The notes under the pieces were generated by a model. It saw only the letters and a program-made list of their open reading frames with translations, was not told the DNA's origin and did no database searches. The translations under genes were made by a program, and so were the position numbers. Below, in pieces: positions 41,583-49,519 of a stretch of DNA of 64,000 nt. This DNA is from [Clostridium] scindens (GTDB lineage: Bacteria > Bacillota > Clostridia > Lachnospirales > Lachnospiraceae), in the NCBI RefSeq assembly GCF_019597925.1, contig NZ_CP080442.1:1964001-2028000 (forward strand). The letters are read 5' to 3'. How positions within the stretch are numbered: position 1 is the stretch's first letter; each line of letters begins with the position of its first letter.

Positions 41583-42956
41583 TTGGCTAGGGACGAACTG
41601 ACGAACATACAAGTTTATCGAAAAAAATGGAATATAAATATAGGCATTATCATCTTCGGCGTGATCTTTATCTATCTGGTTGTGACCGTATTGATGTATC
41701 TGACCAACAAGCATGTATCTGCCTATGAAGTCAGGGAAGGCTCCATCCTTAAGGATACTGCCTATACGGGGCTGATCATCCGGGACGAGACGGTGGTGAA
41801 TGCAGAGGCAGACGGCTATGTGAACTACTTTGCGCCGGAAGGCAGCAAGGTGGGCGCCAAGACCAGAGTCTATACGCTGTCTGACAAGAAACTGGAATTT
41901 GCGGATGCTACTTCCGAATCCCAGGAACTGACTTCGGAAGAACAGTCTTCCATACTGATGAAGACCCAGTCTTTCTGCGAAAGTTTTAAAGAGCAGCAGT
42001 TTTCAGACGTTTATACGCTTAAGAACAGCGTCTCCAATATACTGGAGAGCAAGTCCAGCCAAAGCAGGCAGTCCCAATTAGATGGGATGGTCACGGAAGG
42101 CATGGAAGGGCTGCAGATCTACTCGGCGGCTTCAGACGGAGTCATCGTGTATTCTACCGACGGATATGAAAATACCACGATCAGCGATGTGACGGAGGAT
42201 ATGATCGCCAAGAAGGACTATCAGGCCACCGGCCTTAAGAACAATAGCCGGGTAAAAGCGGGAAGCCCGGTCTATAAGCTGATCAAAGACAATAACTGGA
42301 CGGCTGTTATCTTGCTGGATGATGCTGCTGCCCAGGAAATGGCCGATATGAAAAGCGTAAAGATCCGTTTTTCCAAGGATAATGAGACCGCAGTGGCTGG
42401 CTTTTCCATCTATAATACGAAGGATGCCAACCTTGGATTTTTGACATTCGACAATTCTATGATCCGCTATGCGGAAGAAAGATATCTGGATATGGAGCTG
42501 ATACTGGAAGATGAGTCGGGACTTAAGATTCCCAAGTCTTCCGTGGCGGACAAGAAGTTCTATCTGGTACCAGAAAACTATCTTACGCAGGGGGGCAACA
42601 GCAAGGAGACCGGCGTCCTGATCAATAATGGAAAAGAGGATGCCCAGTTTAAAAATGTGGAGGTCTATTATAGAGATAAAGAGAACAAAATGGTCTATCT
42701 AGACCCCAACGTATTCGACAAGAATACTTCCTTAAGGGAGCCTGACGGATCCGAGACTTATCCGCTTAAGAAGACCAAGAGCCTGAAAGGCGTATACAAT
42801 ATTAACAAAGGATATGCCGTATTCAAGCAGATTCATATCCTGTGCGAAAGCGAAGACTACTATATCGTGGAGGCAGGCAATGATTACGGACTTGCTAATT
42901 ATGATCACATTGCGCTGGACGGAAGCGAAGTTCATGAAAATGATGTGGTATTTTAA
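41583..42956 (+). CDS. HlyD-like membrane protein of the ylm/sepF cluster
   Basis: 457 aa. TTG start with AGGGGG 8 bases upstream. One N-terminal span (INIGIIIFGVIFIYLVVTVLMYL) is followed by an extracytoplasmic region with HlyD/biotinyl-lipoyl-like strands (IIRDETVVNAEADGYVNYF, EGSKVGAKTRVYTLSDKK, and late VEVYYRDKENKMVYLD) flanking a helical hairpin. It resembles efflux adaptor proteins, but no exporter is adjacent. It lies 16 bases ahead of ylmE and sepF, so a role in division or envelope assembly is inferred from context only. Confidence 0.75.
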   Translation: MARDELTNIQVYRKKWNINIGIIIFGVIFIYLVVTVLMYLTNKHVSAYEVREGSILKDTAYTGLIIRDETVVNAEADGYVNYFAPEGSKVGAKTRVYTLSDKKLEFADATSESQELTSEEQSSILMKTQSFCESFKEQQFSDVYTLKNSVSNILESKSSQSRQSQLDGMVTEGMEGLQIYSAASDGVIVYSTDGYENTTISDVTEDMIAKKDYQATGLKNNSRVKAGSPVYKLIKDNNWTAVILLDDAAAQEMADMKSVKIRFSKDNETAVAGFSIYNTKDANLGFLTFDNSMIRYAEERYLDMELILEDESGLKIPKSSVADKKFYLVPENYLTQGGNSKETGVLINNGKEDAQFKNVEVYYRDKENKMVYLDPNVFDKNTSLREPDGSETYPLKKTKSLKGVYNINKGYAVFKQIHILCESEDYYIVEAGNDYGLANYDHIALDGSEVHENDVVF

Positions 42957-42972
42957 AAAGGAGTGATTTTAA

Positions 42973-43668
42973 ATGTTAAAGGAAAATCTGGAAGCGGTAG
43001 AGGCAAAGATTCAGGCGGCATGCCACAAAAGCGGCAGAAGCCGGGACGAGGTTACGTTGATCGCCGTCAGCAAGACGAAGCCTGTGGAGACCCTTAAGGA
43101 GGCATATGATCTGGGCGTGCGTATCTTTGGAGAAAATAAAGTGCAGGAATTGTCAGACAAGCATGATGTCCTTCCCCAGGATATTCATTGGCATATGATC
43201 GGCCATTTGCAGCGCAATAAGGTAAAATATATCATTGATAAGGTGGATCTGATTCATTCCGTAGATTCCCTGCGGCTGGCAGAGACGATTGAGAAAGAGG
43301 CTGCCAAGCGCGGTCTGGTGGCAAATGTACTGCTGGAGGTCAATGTGGCCAAGGAAGAGAGTAAATTCGGCCTTATGCCGGAAGAAGTTTTCGAATTTAT
43401 TGATAAAATTGCAGGATTTTCCCATATTCAGGTAAAAGGACTCATGACAATTGCTCCTTTTGTAGATAATCCTGAGGAAAACCGCCCGATTTTCGCACGT
43501 TTGCGTAAATTATCTGTTGACATTGCAGAGAAAAACGTTGATAATATGACTATGAGTATTCTTTCCATGGGTATGACCAATGACTACCAGGTTGCCATAG
43601 AAGAGGGCGCGACGATGGTCCGCGTGGGAACCGGAATTTTTGGTGCGCGTGATTATGCTCAAGTATAA
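42973..43668 (+). CDS. YggS/YlmE family PLP-binding protein
   Basis: 231 aa. The PLP lysine lies in LIAVSKTKPVETL near residue 36; GENKVQELSDKH, HMIGHLQRNK, and MTIAPF and SMGMTNDY phosphate-loop segments complete the family. It is a single-domain relative of alanine racemase without known catalysis, acting in PLP homeostasis. In Bacillus the homologue ylmE starts the ylmEFGH division operon, the same order as here except that ylmG is absent. Confidence 0.94.
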   Translation: MLKENLEAVEAKIQAACHKSGRSRDEVTLIAVSKTKPVETLKEAYDLGVRIFGENKVQELSDKHDVLPQDIHWHMIGHLQRNKVKYIIDKVDLIHSVDSLRLAETIEKEAAKRGLVANVLLEVNVAKEESKFGLMPEEVFEFIDKIAGFSHIQVKGLMTIAPFVDNPEENRPIFARLRKLSVDIAEKNVDNMTMSILSMGMTNDYQVAIEEGATMVRVGTGIFGARDYAQV

Positions 43669-43692
43669 ACGGAAGATAGGAGAAGTTTTAAA

Positions 43693-44247
43693 ATGGGAGT
43701 ATTAGATAAGTTTTTAGATATCATGAAGTTAAGTGATGATGACGATTACGATGACGATGATTTCTTTGACGACGACTATGAAGACGACTATGAAGAAAAG
43801 CCTAAGAAAAGTCTCTTCCATAAATCTAAAGATTATAAAGATTACGACGAAGAGGAGGATTACGAAGACGACTATGCGCCTCCGGCAAAGTCCAGATCTT
43901 CCCGATCTAACAATAAAGTAACCCCGATGCGCCAGCCTGTGAGAAGGAACAACGTCAGCATGGAAGTATGCGTAATCAAGCCTACATCCGTTGACGATGC
44001 CCGCGAGATCACGGAGACCCTTCTGAGCGGAAGGACTGTGATATTGAATCTTGAAGGCTTGGATCTTGAAGTGGCTCAGCGTATTATTGACTTTACGTCA
44101 GGCGCGACATTTGCCATCAGCGGCAATCTGCAGAAGATTTCTAATTACATATTCCTGGTAACGCCTACCAACGTAGATATTTCCGGAGACTTGCAGGATC
44201 TGCTGAATACTTCTTTTGACGCATCCTCTATGCGTTCCAGGTTCTAA
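43693..44247 (+). CDS. sepF: Cell division protein SepF
   Basis: 184 aa. N-terminal membrane-targeting helix (MGVLDKFLDIMKL), a strikingly acidic and aromatic linker (residues about 14-70, runs of Asp/Glu/Tyr), then the SepF fold (VCVIKPTSVDDAREIT, SGRTVILNLEGLDLEVAQRIIDF, GATFAISGNLQKIS, FLVTP). It bundles FtsZ and anchors it to the membrane. The linker is longer and more acidic than in Bacillus SepF. The next gene follows by 2 bases. Confidence 0.95.
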   Translation: MGVLDKFLDIMKLSDDDDYDDDDFFDDDYEDDYEEKPKKSLFHKSKDYKDYDEEEDYEDDYAPPAKSRSSRSNNKVTPMRQPVRRNNVSMEVCVIKPTSVDDAREITETLLSGRTVILNLEGLDLEVAQRIIDFTSGATFAISGNLQKISNYIFLVTPTNVDISGDLQDLLNTSFDASSMRSRF

Positions 44248-44249
44248 TC

Positions 44250-45005
44250 ATGAACAAAGAGGAACTACTGCTTCAGAAGCGCCTGGTCGAACTTTCCAGG
44301 ATCGCATATACACGGGAGATTGTTACATTCTCCGAGTTTCTAAATCTGAATGAATTAAATATTTTACATACCACGCCAAAGAATATGCTCTTATCCCAGT
44401 ATAAGACTTATGGCGGATATGGCTTATCAGAGCGTCAGATGGCTGCATTTCTACCTGATGCTCTTTATTATGATTATCAGTACCCTATTCAGATTATAGA
44501 GATTTCTCCAGTTAACAGAAAATTTGCAGAGGAGTTAAGCCACCGCGATTATCTGGGAGCGGTCATGAACCTGGGAATTGAAAGATGCAAGCTGGGCGAT
44601 ATTCTGATCGAGGATGGAAAAACAATCCTGTTTGCCAAGGAGGAATTGGCGGGCTATATTATGGAACATCTGACCAGGATCCGGCACACTACGGTAAAGA
44701 CCTCTATTCTGCCGGCATTTGAGGATTCTTATGAGCCGCGTTATGAGGAATTAAAAGGGACGGTAGCATCGGTGCGGCTGGACACCGTGCTTTCGCTGGC
44801 CTATCCTCTATCCAGAAGCAAAGTTACCGGCCTCATCGAAGGAGCCCGGGTGTTTGTAAATGGGAAACTGGTGACCAGCAATGGATACCGTCTGAAAGAG
44901 GGAGACATCCTGTCTGTCAGGAAGATGGGACGGATAGGATATAACGGCATCCTGTCTGAGACCAAGAAAGGCCGTTATATGGTATCCATCCGCAAATATA
45001 TCTAG
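44250..45005 (+). CDS. YlmH family RNA-binding protein (S4 domain)
   Basis: 251 aa. The C-terminal S4 domain (RLDTVLSLAYPLSRSKVTGLIE, FVNGKLVTSNGYRLKEGDILSVR, GRIGYNGIL) is preceded by a YlmH N-terminal region (GGYGLSERQMAAFLPD). Bacillus YlmH binds ribosomes in quality control of stalled large subunits. Immediately follows sepF. Confidence 0.9.
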   Translation: MNKEELLLQKRLVELSRIAYTREIVTFSEFLNLNELNILHTTPKNMLLSQYKTYGGYGLSERQMAAFLPDALYYDYQYPIQIIEISPVNRKFAEELSHRDYLGAVMNLGIERCKLGDILIEDGKTILFAKEELAGYIMEHLTRIRHTTVKTSILPAFEDSYEPRYEELKGTVASVRLDTVLSLAYPLSRSKVTGLIEGARVFVNGKLVTSNGYRLKEGDILSVRKMGRIGYNGILSETKKGRYMVSIRKYI

Positions 45006-45017
45006 AAGAGGGAGAAT

Positions 45018-45527
45018 ATGTTGAGAGAGAAAAGCAGAACGAATCATTATATTGCAGCGGTCATAGGCATAGCTGTGCTGGTATTCCTGGATCAGCTAAC
45101 CAAATGCCTGGCGATTGACAGGCTGAAGGGACAGCCCCCCTTTATTATCATCAAGGAAGTATTCCAGCTGGAATATCTGGAGAACAGAGGCGCGGCCTTT
45201 GGGCTGTTTCAGAATCAGAAGATCTTTTTCTTCCTGAGCGTCATCGTCATATGCGCGGTCGTCTTATGGTTCTATCGCAAGGTGCCTATGGAGAAGCGTT
45301 TTCTGCCGCTTCGGCTGTGCGCCGTATTTATCGTGGCGGGGGCCTTTGGAAACTGTATTGACAGAATCCGTCTGAATTATGTAGTCGACTTTTTTTACTT
45401 CAAGCTGATAGATTTTCCAATTTTCAACATGGCGGATATCTACGTCACGGTATCTGCTGTTGCCTTGATACTTCTGGTATTCATCTATTATAAGGAGGAA
45501 GACCTTGAAAGAATTTTTCACCGTTGA
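45018..45527 (+). CDS. lspA: Lipoprotein signal peptidase
   Basis: 169 aa, four membrane spans. Catalytic Asp motifs are GNCIDRIRLNYVVDF and FNMADIYVT; the LDQLTK and NRGAAFGLF motifs are also present. It cleaves prolipoproteins before the lipid-modified Cys, such as the DD-carboxypeptidase encoded here. The 3' end overlaps the following gene by 23 bases. Contains a T7 run inside the gene that is in frame. Confidence 0.96.
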   Translation: MLREKSRTNHYIAAVIGIAVLVFLDQLTKCLAIDRLKGQPPFIIIKEVFQLEYLENRGAAFGLFQNQKIFFFLSVIVICAVVLWFYRKVPMEKRFLPLRLCAVFIVAGAFGNCIDRIRLNYVVDFFYFKLIDFPIFNMADIYVTVSAVALILLVFIYYKEEDLERIFHR

Positions 45528-46419
45528 GAACCAGGATGGGGAACGTATTGACCGATATCTTTCCGAGGAATTGGAGGATCGTTCCAGATCGTACATCCAG
45601 AAATTAATCAAAGAGAATCATGTGACTGTGAACCAGAAGCCTGTAAAAGCCAATTACAGGCTTTCTTTGGGTGACAGGGTAGAGATAGACCTTCCAGAGG
45701 CAAAAGAGCCGGATATCAAGCCTGAGGACATTCCTTTGGACATCCTCTATGAAGACAAGGATATCATCATTGTCAATAAGCCGAAGCAGATGGTCGTGCA
45801 TCCAGCGCCCGGGCACTATAGCCAGACGCTGGTCAATGCTCTGATGTACCACTGCGGCTTTGAACTGTCCGGCATTAACGGCACCATGCGGCCGGGAATC
45901 GTACACCGGATCGATATGGACACGACGGGATCGCTGGTGGCCTGCAAAAATGATATGGCGCATCAGAGTCTTTCCAAGCAGTTAAAAGAACACTCCATCC
46001 GGCGCATCTATGTCGCCATCGTCCACGGGAATATCAAGGAAGAAGATGGAACCGTAAATGCTCCGATCGGCAGGCATCCCACGGAGCGCAAGAAAATGAG
46101 CATTCACAGCAGGAATGGAAGAGAAGCCATTACCCATTATCAGGTGCTGGAGCGCTTTGGCAACTATACCTATATCCAATGCGAGCTGGAGACCGGACGG
46201 ACGCACCAGATCCGCGTGCATATGGCAAGCCTGGGCCATCCGCTTTTGGGGGATATGGTATATGGGCCGAAGAAGTGCCCCTTCCCGCATCTTCAGGGAC
46301 AGACGCTGCATGCCAGGACGCTTGGAATCATCCATCCAAGGACCGGAGAATATCTGGAAGTAAATGCCCCGCTTCCGGCTTATTTCATAGAATTGTTAGA
46401 CAAACTAAGGAAATCCTAG
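45505..46419 (+). CDS. RluD/RsuA-like RNA pseudouridine synthase
   Basis: 304 aa. N-terminal S4 domain (ERIDRYLSEEL, SYIQKLIKENHVTVNQKPVK), then the RluA-family catalytic motif HRIDMDTTGSLV, with Asp the nucleophile, and GRTHQIRVHMASLGHPLLGD. By family it modifies 23S rRNA uridines (the RluD type, positions 1911-1917) but could be the YlyB type; lspA-ylyB is the Bacillus order, as here. Start codon is TTG/ATG-like within the lspA end (frame opens at 45505). Confidence 0.92.
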   Translation: MKEFFTVENQDGERIDRYLSEELEDRSRSYIQKLIKENHVTVNQKPVKANYRLSLGDRVEIDLPEAKEPDIKPEDIPLDILYEDKDIIIVNKPKQMVVHPAPGHYSQTLVNALMYHCGFELSGINGTMRPGIVHRIDMDTTGSLVACKNDMAHQSLSKQLKEHSIRRIYVAIVHGNIKEEDGTVNAPIGRHPTERKKMSIHSRNGREAITHYQVLERFGNYTYIQCELETGRTHQIRVHMASLGHPLLGDMVYGPKKCPFPHLQGQTLHARTLGIIHPRTGEYLEVNAPLPAYFIELLDKLRKS

Positions 46420-46502
46420 CCCAAAACCATTAGAAAATTCTATGCATTTCCCTTCAATTGATATATAATAATTGTATAATTATGAAGAGGAGCGTGATTG
46501 GT

Positions 46503-47147
46503 ATGGCTAAAACGAATACGATCATCACTATCGGCAGGCAGTTTGGAAGTGCCGGCCGGGAAATTGGCTATCAAGTCGCCAAGGACCTGGATATTAAATT
46601 ATATGACAAGGAGATGCTGGACCGGGCTGCGAAAGAGAGCGGCATATGCCAGGAGTTATTCGAGACTCACGACGAAAAACCAACCAACAGTTTTTTATAT
46701 TCCCTGGTAATGGACACCTATTCTCTGGGTTATTCCTCAGGAAGCTACACAGATATGCCGATTAACCATAAGGTATTCCTGGCTCAGTTCGATGCGATCA
46801 AAAAGATCGCTGATGAAGGTCCCTGCATTCTGGTAGGGCGATGTGCCGATTATGCTCTGGAAGAATACGACAACGTGCTGAGCGTCTTCATCCATGCAGA
46901 TCTGGATTCCCGTATCCGCAGGATTGCCCGCATCTATGACCTGACAGACGCCAAGGCCAAAGATATGATTGTCAAGACCGATAAGAAGCGCGCCAGCTAT
47001 TATAACTACTACAGCAATAAGAAATGGGGCGCGGCGGAGAGTTATGACATCTGCCTGGATAGTTCCAAATTGGGCAGGGAAGGTACCGCGGAGGCCATCG
47101 AGAGGCTGATCGAGATTAAAGAGCGCGGAGGCGACAAGAAATTATAG
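46503..47147 (+). CDS. Cytidylate kinase-like family protein
   Basis: 214 aa from ATG 46503 with GAGGAG 10 bases upstream. TIITIGRQFGSAGREIGYQVA replaces the normal P-loop with the serine-rich variant of the cytidylate-kinase-like family (PF13189), followed by YDKEMLDRAAKESGI, GRCADYALEEYDNVL and a lid region with paired Arg/Lys. Members act on unknown nucleoside-like substrates; ordinary Cmk activity is not certain. The family is common in gut Clostridia and Bacteroidetes. Confidence 0.9.
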   Translation: MAKTNTIITIGRQFGSAGREIGYQVAKDLDIKLYDKEMLDRAAKESGICQELFETHDEKPTNSFLYSLVMDTYSLGYSSGSYTDMPINHKVFLAQFDAIKKIADEGPCILVGRCADYALEEYDNVLSVFIHADLDSRIRRIARIYDLTDAKAKDMIVKTDKKRASYYNYYSNKKWGAAESYDICLDSSKLGREGTAEAIERLIEIKERGGDKKL

Positions 47148-47164
47148 AAACCTACATTTTAAGT

Positions 47165-47225
47165 AAGAAAGGAATCTCTCATTGCTGGATTTTATTCCAG
47201 TTATGAGAGATTCCTTTCTTTTTAG
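47165..47225 (+). terminator. Strong intrinsic terminator after the cytidylate-kinase-like gene
   Basis: AAGAAAGGAATCTCTCAT and ATGAGAGATTCCTTTCTT form an 18-bp perfect stem; the loop carries a small inner stem (CTGGA/TCCAG). TTTTT follows. Confidence 0.93.
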
Positions 47226-47264
47226 CTAATTATCACCCCTGGCCTGAACCTCCGGTATTCTTCC

Positions 47265-47293
47265 TTGATTTTTTATTGCCGCTCTAATATAAT
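47265..47293 (+). promoter_or_regulatory. Sigma-A promoter for the XRE-cupin regulator
   Basis: TTGATT (47265-47270), 17-base spacer, TATAAT (47288-47293). A short inverted repeat TGACagaacGTCA (47314-47326) lies just downstream of the start site and could be an autoregulatory operator. Confidence 0.7.
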
Positions 47294-47346
47294 GAACTTA
47301 CATCCGCTATAACTGACAGAACGTCAAGTGAAGAAAGAGGTTTTTT

Positions 47347-47898
47347 ATGGAATTAGGAAAAATAATTGCGTTTAATCTAAAGCGATTGCGAATGGAACGG
47401 AACTTAAGCCAGGGACAGCTGGCTAAAGAGGCGGGGATCAGCAAGGCCATGCTTTCGGATATTGAAAAAGGAGGCAGCAACCCAACCATCAACACGATCT
47501 GGAAGATAGCAAATGGCCTTAACGTGCCCTATACGAAATTAATGGATGGCATTGATGACGAGGCGACTATTGTGCAGAGGAAAGATACCATCGAACAATC
47601 CGGAGAGTCCAGCGCCTATCGGGTATACTGCTATTTCACGACAACGCCCACACGAAACTTCGAGTTATTTTACTGTGAATTAGATGGACATTCTTCGAAT
47701 AAATCCATTGGCCATTCCCAGAAATCGCAGGAGTATATCTATGTCATGAATGGGGAACTAATCCTGGATACGCAAAAGGGAGAATATGTCTTACAGGAAG
47801 GCGATTCTCTCGCGTTTGATTCCTCCATCAGCCACACCTACATCAACAGGCAGGATACGCTGCTTGCATTTATCGTGATCAATTATTATCCAAACTAG
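47347..47898 (+). CDS. XRE-family transcriptional regulator with cupin domain
   Basis: 183 aa. N-terminal helix-turn-helix (IAFNLKRLRMERNLSQGQLA, KAMLSDIEKGGSNPTINTI) and a C-terminal cupin (residues about 90-183: SQEYIYVMNGELILDTQKGEYVLQEGD). This domain pair is typical of PuuR/SutR-type regulators responding to small metabolites. No target gene lies beside it in the same direction; the next gene is convergent, 17 bases away. Ligand unknown. Confidence 0.88.
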   Translation: MELGKIIAFNLKRLRMERNLSQGQLAKEAGISKAMLSDIEKGGSNPTINTIWKIANGLNVPYTKLMDGIDDEATIVQRKDTIEQSGESSAYRVYCYFTTTPTRNFELFYCELDGHSSNKSIGHSQKSQEYIYVMNGELILDTQKGEYVLQEGDSLAFDSSISHTYINRQDTLLAFIVINYYPN

Positions 47899-47915
47899 TA
47901 TCCGGAGTTTTATTA

Positions 47916-48650
47916 TCAGCGTACATGGGGAATCCGTGGAGGCCATCCCTTGATGTTGCCGTTCAGTATTGCCGTGAACATCCGCTGCCTGGCTCCGGCA
48001 TGCTCATCGTCCAGCTGCTTCACCAGTTCCTTTGCGTACTGGCGCTTGGTATACCCGTCAATTGGACAGCGGCTGGTCACTACGGGCAGATCATACTTCT
48101 GCTTAAATCCAATCACTTCTGCCTCGTCTACGAACATGATCGGGCGGATTACCGTCAGATCCATGCGATCCAGATAGGTCTTTGGAGAGAAGGAGTAGAA
48201 GCGTCCTTCAAATATCAGGGACAGCAGCATGGTCTCGATGATATCATCCTTGTGGTGGGCGTAGGCTACTTTGTTGCAGCCCATCTCCTTGACCGCCTGA
48301 TTAAGAGCGCCTTTACGCATCTTGGCACACAGAGAGCAGGGGTTGCTTTCTTTACGCTCATCAAACAGGATATGGGCGATATCCGTCTTTACGATCTTAT
48401 AGGGAACTCCCAGTTCTTCGCATAGATGAACGACCGGGGTAAAGTCGCATTCGCTGTAGCCAAGATCCACCGTAACCGCGCTTAACTCGAACTTTTTTGG
48501 ATAGAACCGCCTAAGCCCATGGAGCGCGTACAGAAGCGTCAGACTGTCCTTTCCACCTGAGATTCCTACGGCGATATGATCGCCTTCGTCTATCAGGCCA
48601 TATTCATCTACGGCCTTTCTGGTATAACTCAACAATTGCTGTAATTTCAT
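47916..48650 (-). CDS. TtcA/TilS-like tRNA 2-thiolation PP-loop ATPase
   Basis: 244 aa from ATG 48650 with AAGGA 10 bases upstream; an extension to 48707 has no support. PP-loop motif SGGKDSLTLLYALHGL near residue 35, cysteines in CSLCAKMRKGAL and a TSRCPIDG motif. This fits the TtcA group (2-thiocytidine at tRNA position 32 in gamma-proteobacteria) or the related two-thiouridine enzymes. Exact target in Clostridia is uncertain. Confidence 0.85.
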   Translation of the reverse strand: MKLQQLLSYTRKAVDEYGLIDEGDHIAVGISGGKDSLTLLYALHGLRRFYPKKFELSAVTVDLGYSECDFTPVVHLCEELGVPYKIVKTDIAHILFDERKESNPCSLCAKMRKGALNQAVKEMGCNKVAYAHHKDDIIETMLLSLIFEGRFYSFSPKTYLDRMDLTVIRPIMFVDEAEVIGFKQKYDLPVVTSRCPIDGYTKRQYAKELVKQLDDEHAGARQRMFTAILNGNIKGWPPRIPHVR

Positions 48651-48745
48651 CCTATGTCCGTCCTTTCCAACTTCAATGTCAGTCCACATATAGATTACAT
48701 GATACATGCCTATTTTACAAGAAAAAAGAGAAGAATCTAAGCTTC

Positions 48746-48777
48746 TTCATTTGAAATTCATATCTTTCTGTTATAAT
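48746..48777 (+). promoter_or_regulatory. Promoter of the two-component operon with 11-bp direct repeat
   Basis: TTCAT (48746-48750), N6, TTCATATC (48757-48764), then an extended -10 TG-T-TATAAT (TATAAT at 48772-48777). A TTGAAA overlapping the repeat at 48751-48756 could serve as -35 with a short 15-base spacer. The repeats have the helical-turn spacing expected for OmpR/PhoB-type response regulators. The same module appears at 51114-51145. Confidence 0.65.
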
Positions 48778-48812
48778 GGCATCAATATGAATAAAAAGAG
48801 GGAGAAGTACTT

Positions 48813-49517
48813 ATGCGAAGAATATTATTCCTGGAAGATGAGCCAACCATCAGGGAAGTATTGGCAGAATATATGAAGATGCAGCGTTATGAAGTCACGG
48901 AAGCCTGTGACGGCGATGAAGCCGTCGCTCTGCTTAAGAGCCAAAATTTTGATCTGGCGGTGCTGGATATCATCGTGCCCAAAAGAAGCGGGCTGGAAGT
49001 CCTTGCCTATATTCGGCAGGAGTATCCGGATATGGCCGTCATCATGCTGACAGCCCTGGACGATGAGCAGACGCAGGTAAAGGCGTTCAATGCCTATGCG
49101 GATGACTATGTCATCAAGCCGGTGTCCCCATTGATCCTGCTAAAAAGAATGGAAACCATCTTAAGACGCACCACGCATAACAGAACTTCGTCAGGAATTA
49201 AAGATCAGACGGACAGGGCAGAGCAAGGACTTTCCATAGACCAGGATGCCTATCAGGCTTATTATGATGGCCAGGCTCTTCCGCTGACGCTAAGCGAGTA
49301 CCTGCTTCTTAGCACGCTTTATCAGGAGCCTCAGCGGGTCTTTACAAGAGAGCAGCTGATTCTTCGGATATTTAATGAAGAATATATCGGAAACGACAGG
49401 ATTATTGATGCCCACGTTAAGAACCTAAGGAAAAAGCTGCCAATGAACCTGATTAAGACGGTGATCGGCGTAGGCTATCAGTATGCCTTGCCTGGCGAAA
49501 AGGATGGGAGGAATTAA
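48813..49517 (+). CDS. OmpR-family response regulator
   Basis: 234 aa. Receiver domain with acidic pocket (LEDEP), phosphoacceptor Asp52 in LAVLDIIVP, MLTALDDE and Lys in VIKPVS; C-terminal winged helix (LSEYLLLSTLYQEPQRVFTREQL, IDAHVKNLRKKL). GAGGGAG-type site before the ATG. Its sensor kinase follows by 2 bases, and a likely binding site for an OmpR-type regulator lies in its own promoter and in that of the ABC transporter 2.3 kb downstream. Confidence 0.95.
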   Translation: MRRILFLEDEPTIREVLAEYMKMQRYEVTEACDGDEAVALLKSQNFDLAVLDIIVPKRSGLEVLAYIRQEYPDMAVIMLTALDDEQTQVKAFNAYADDYVIKPVSPLILLKRMETILRRTTHNRTSSGIKDQTDRAEQGLSIDQDAYQAYYDGQALPLTLSEYLLLSTLYQEPQRVFTREQLILRIFNEEYIGNDRIIDAHVKNLRKKLPMNLIKTVIGVGYQYALPGEKDGRN

Positions 49518-49519
49518 AA

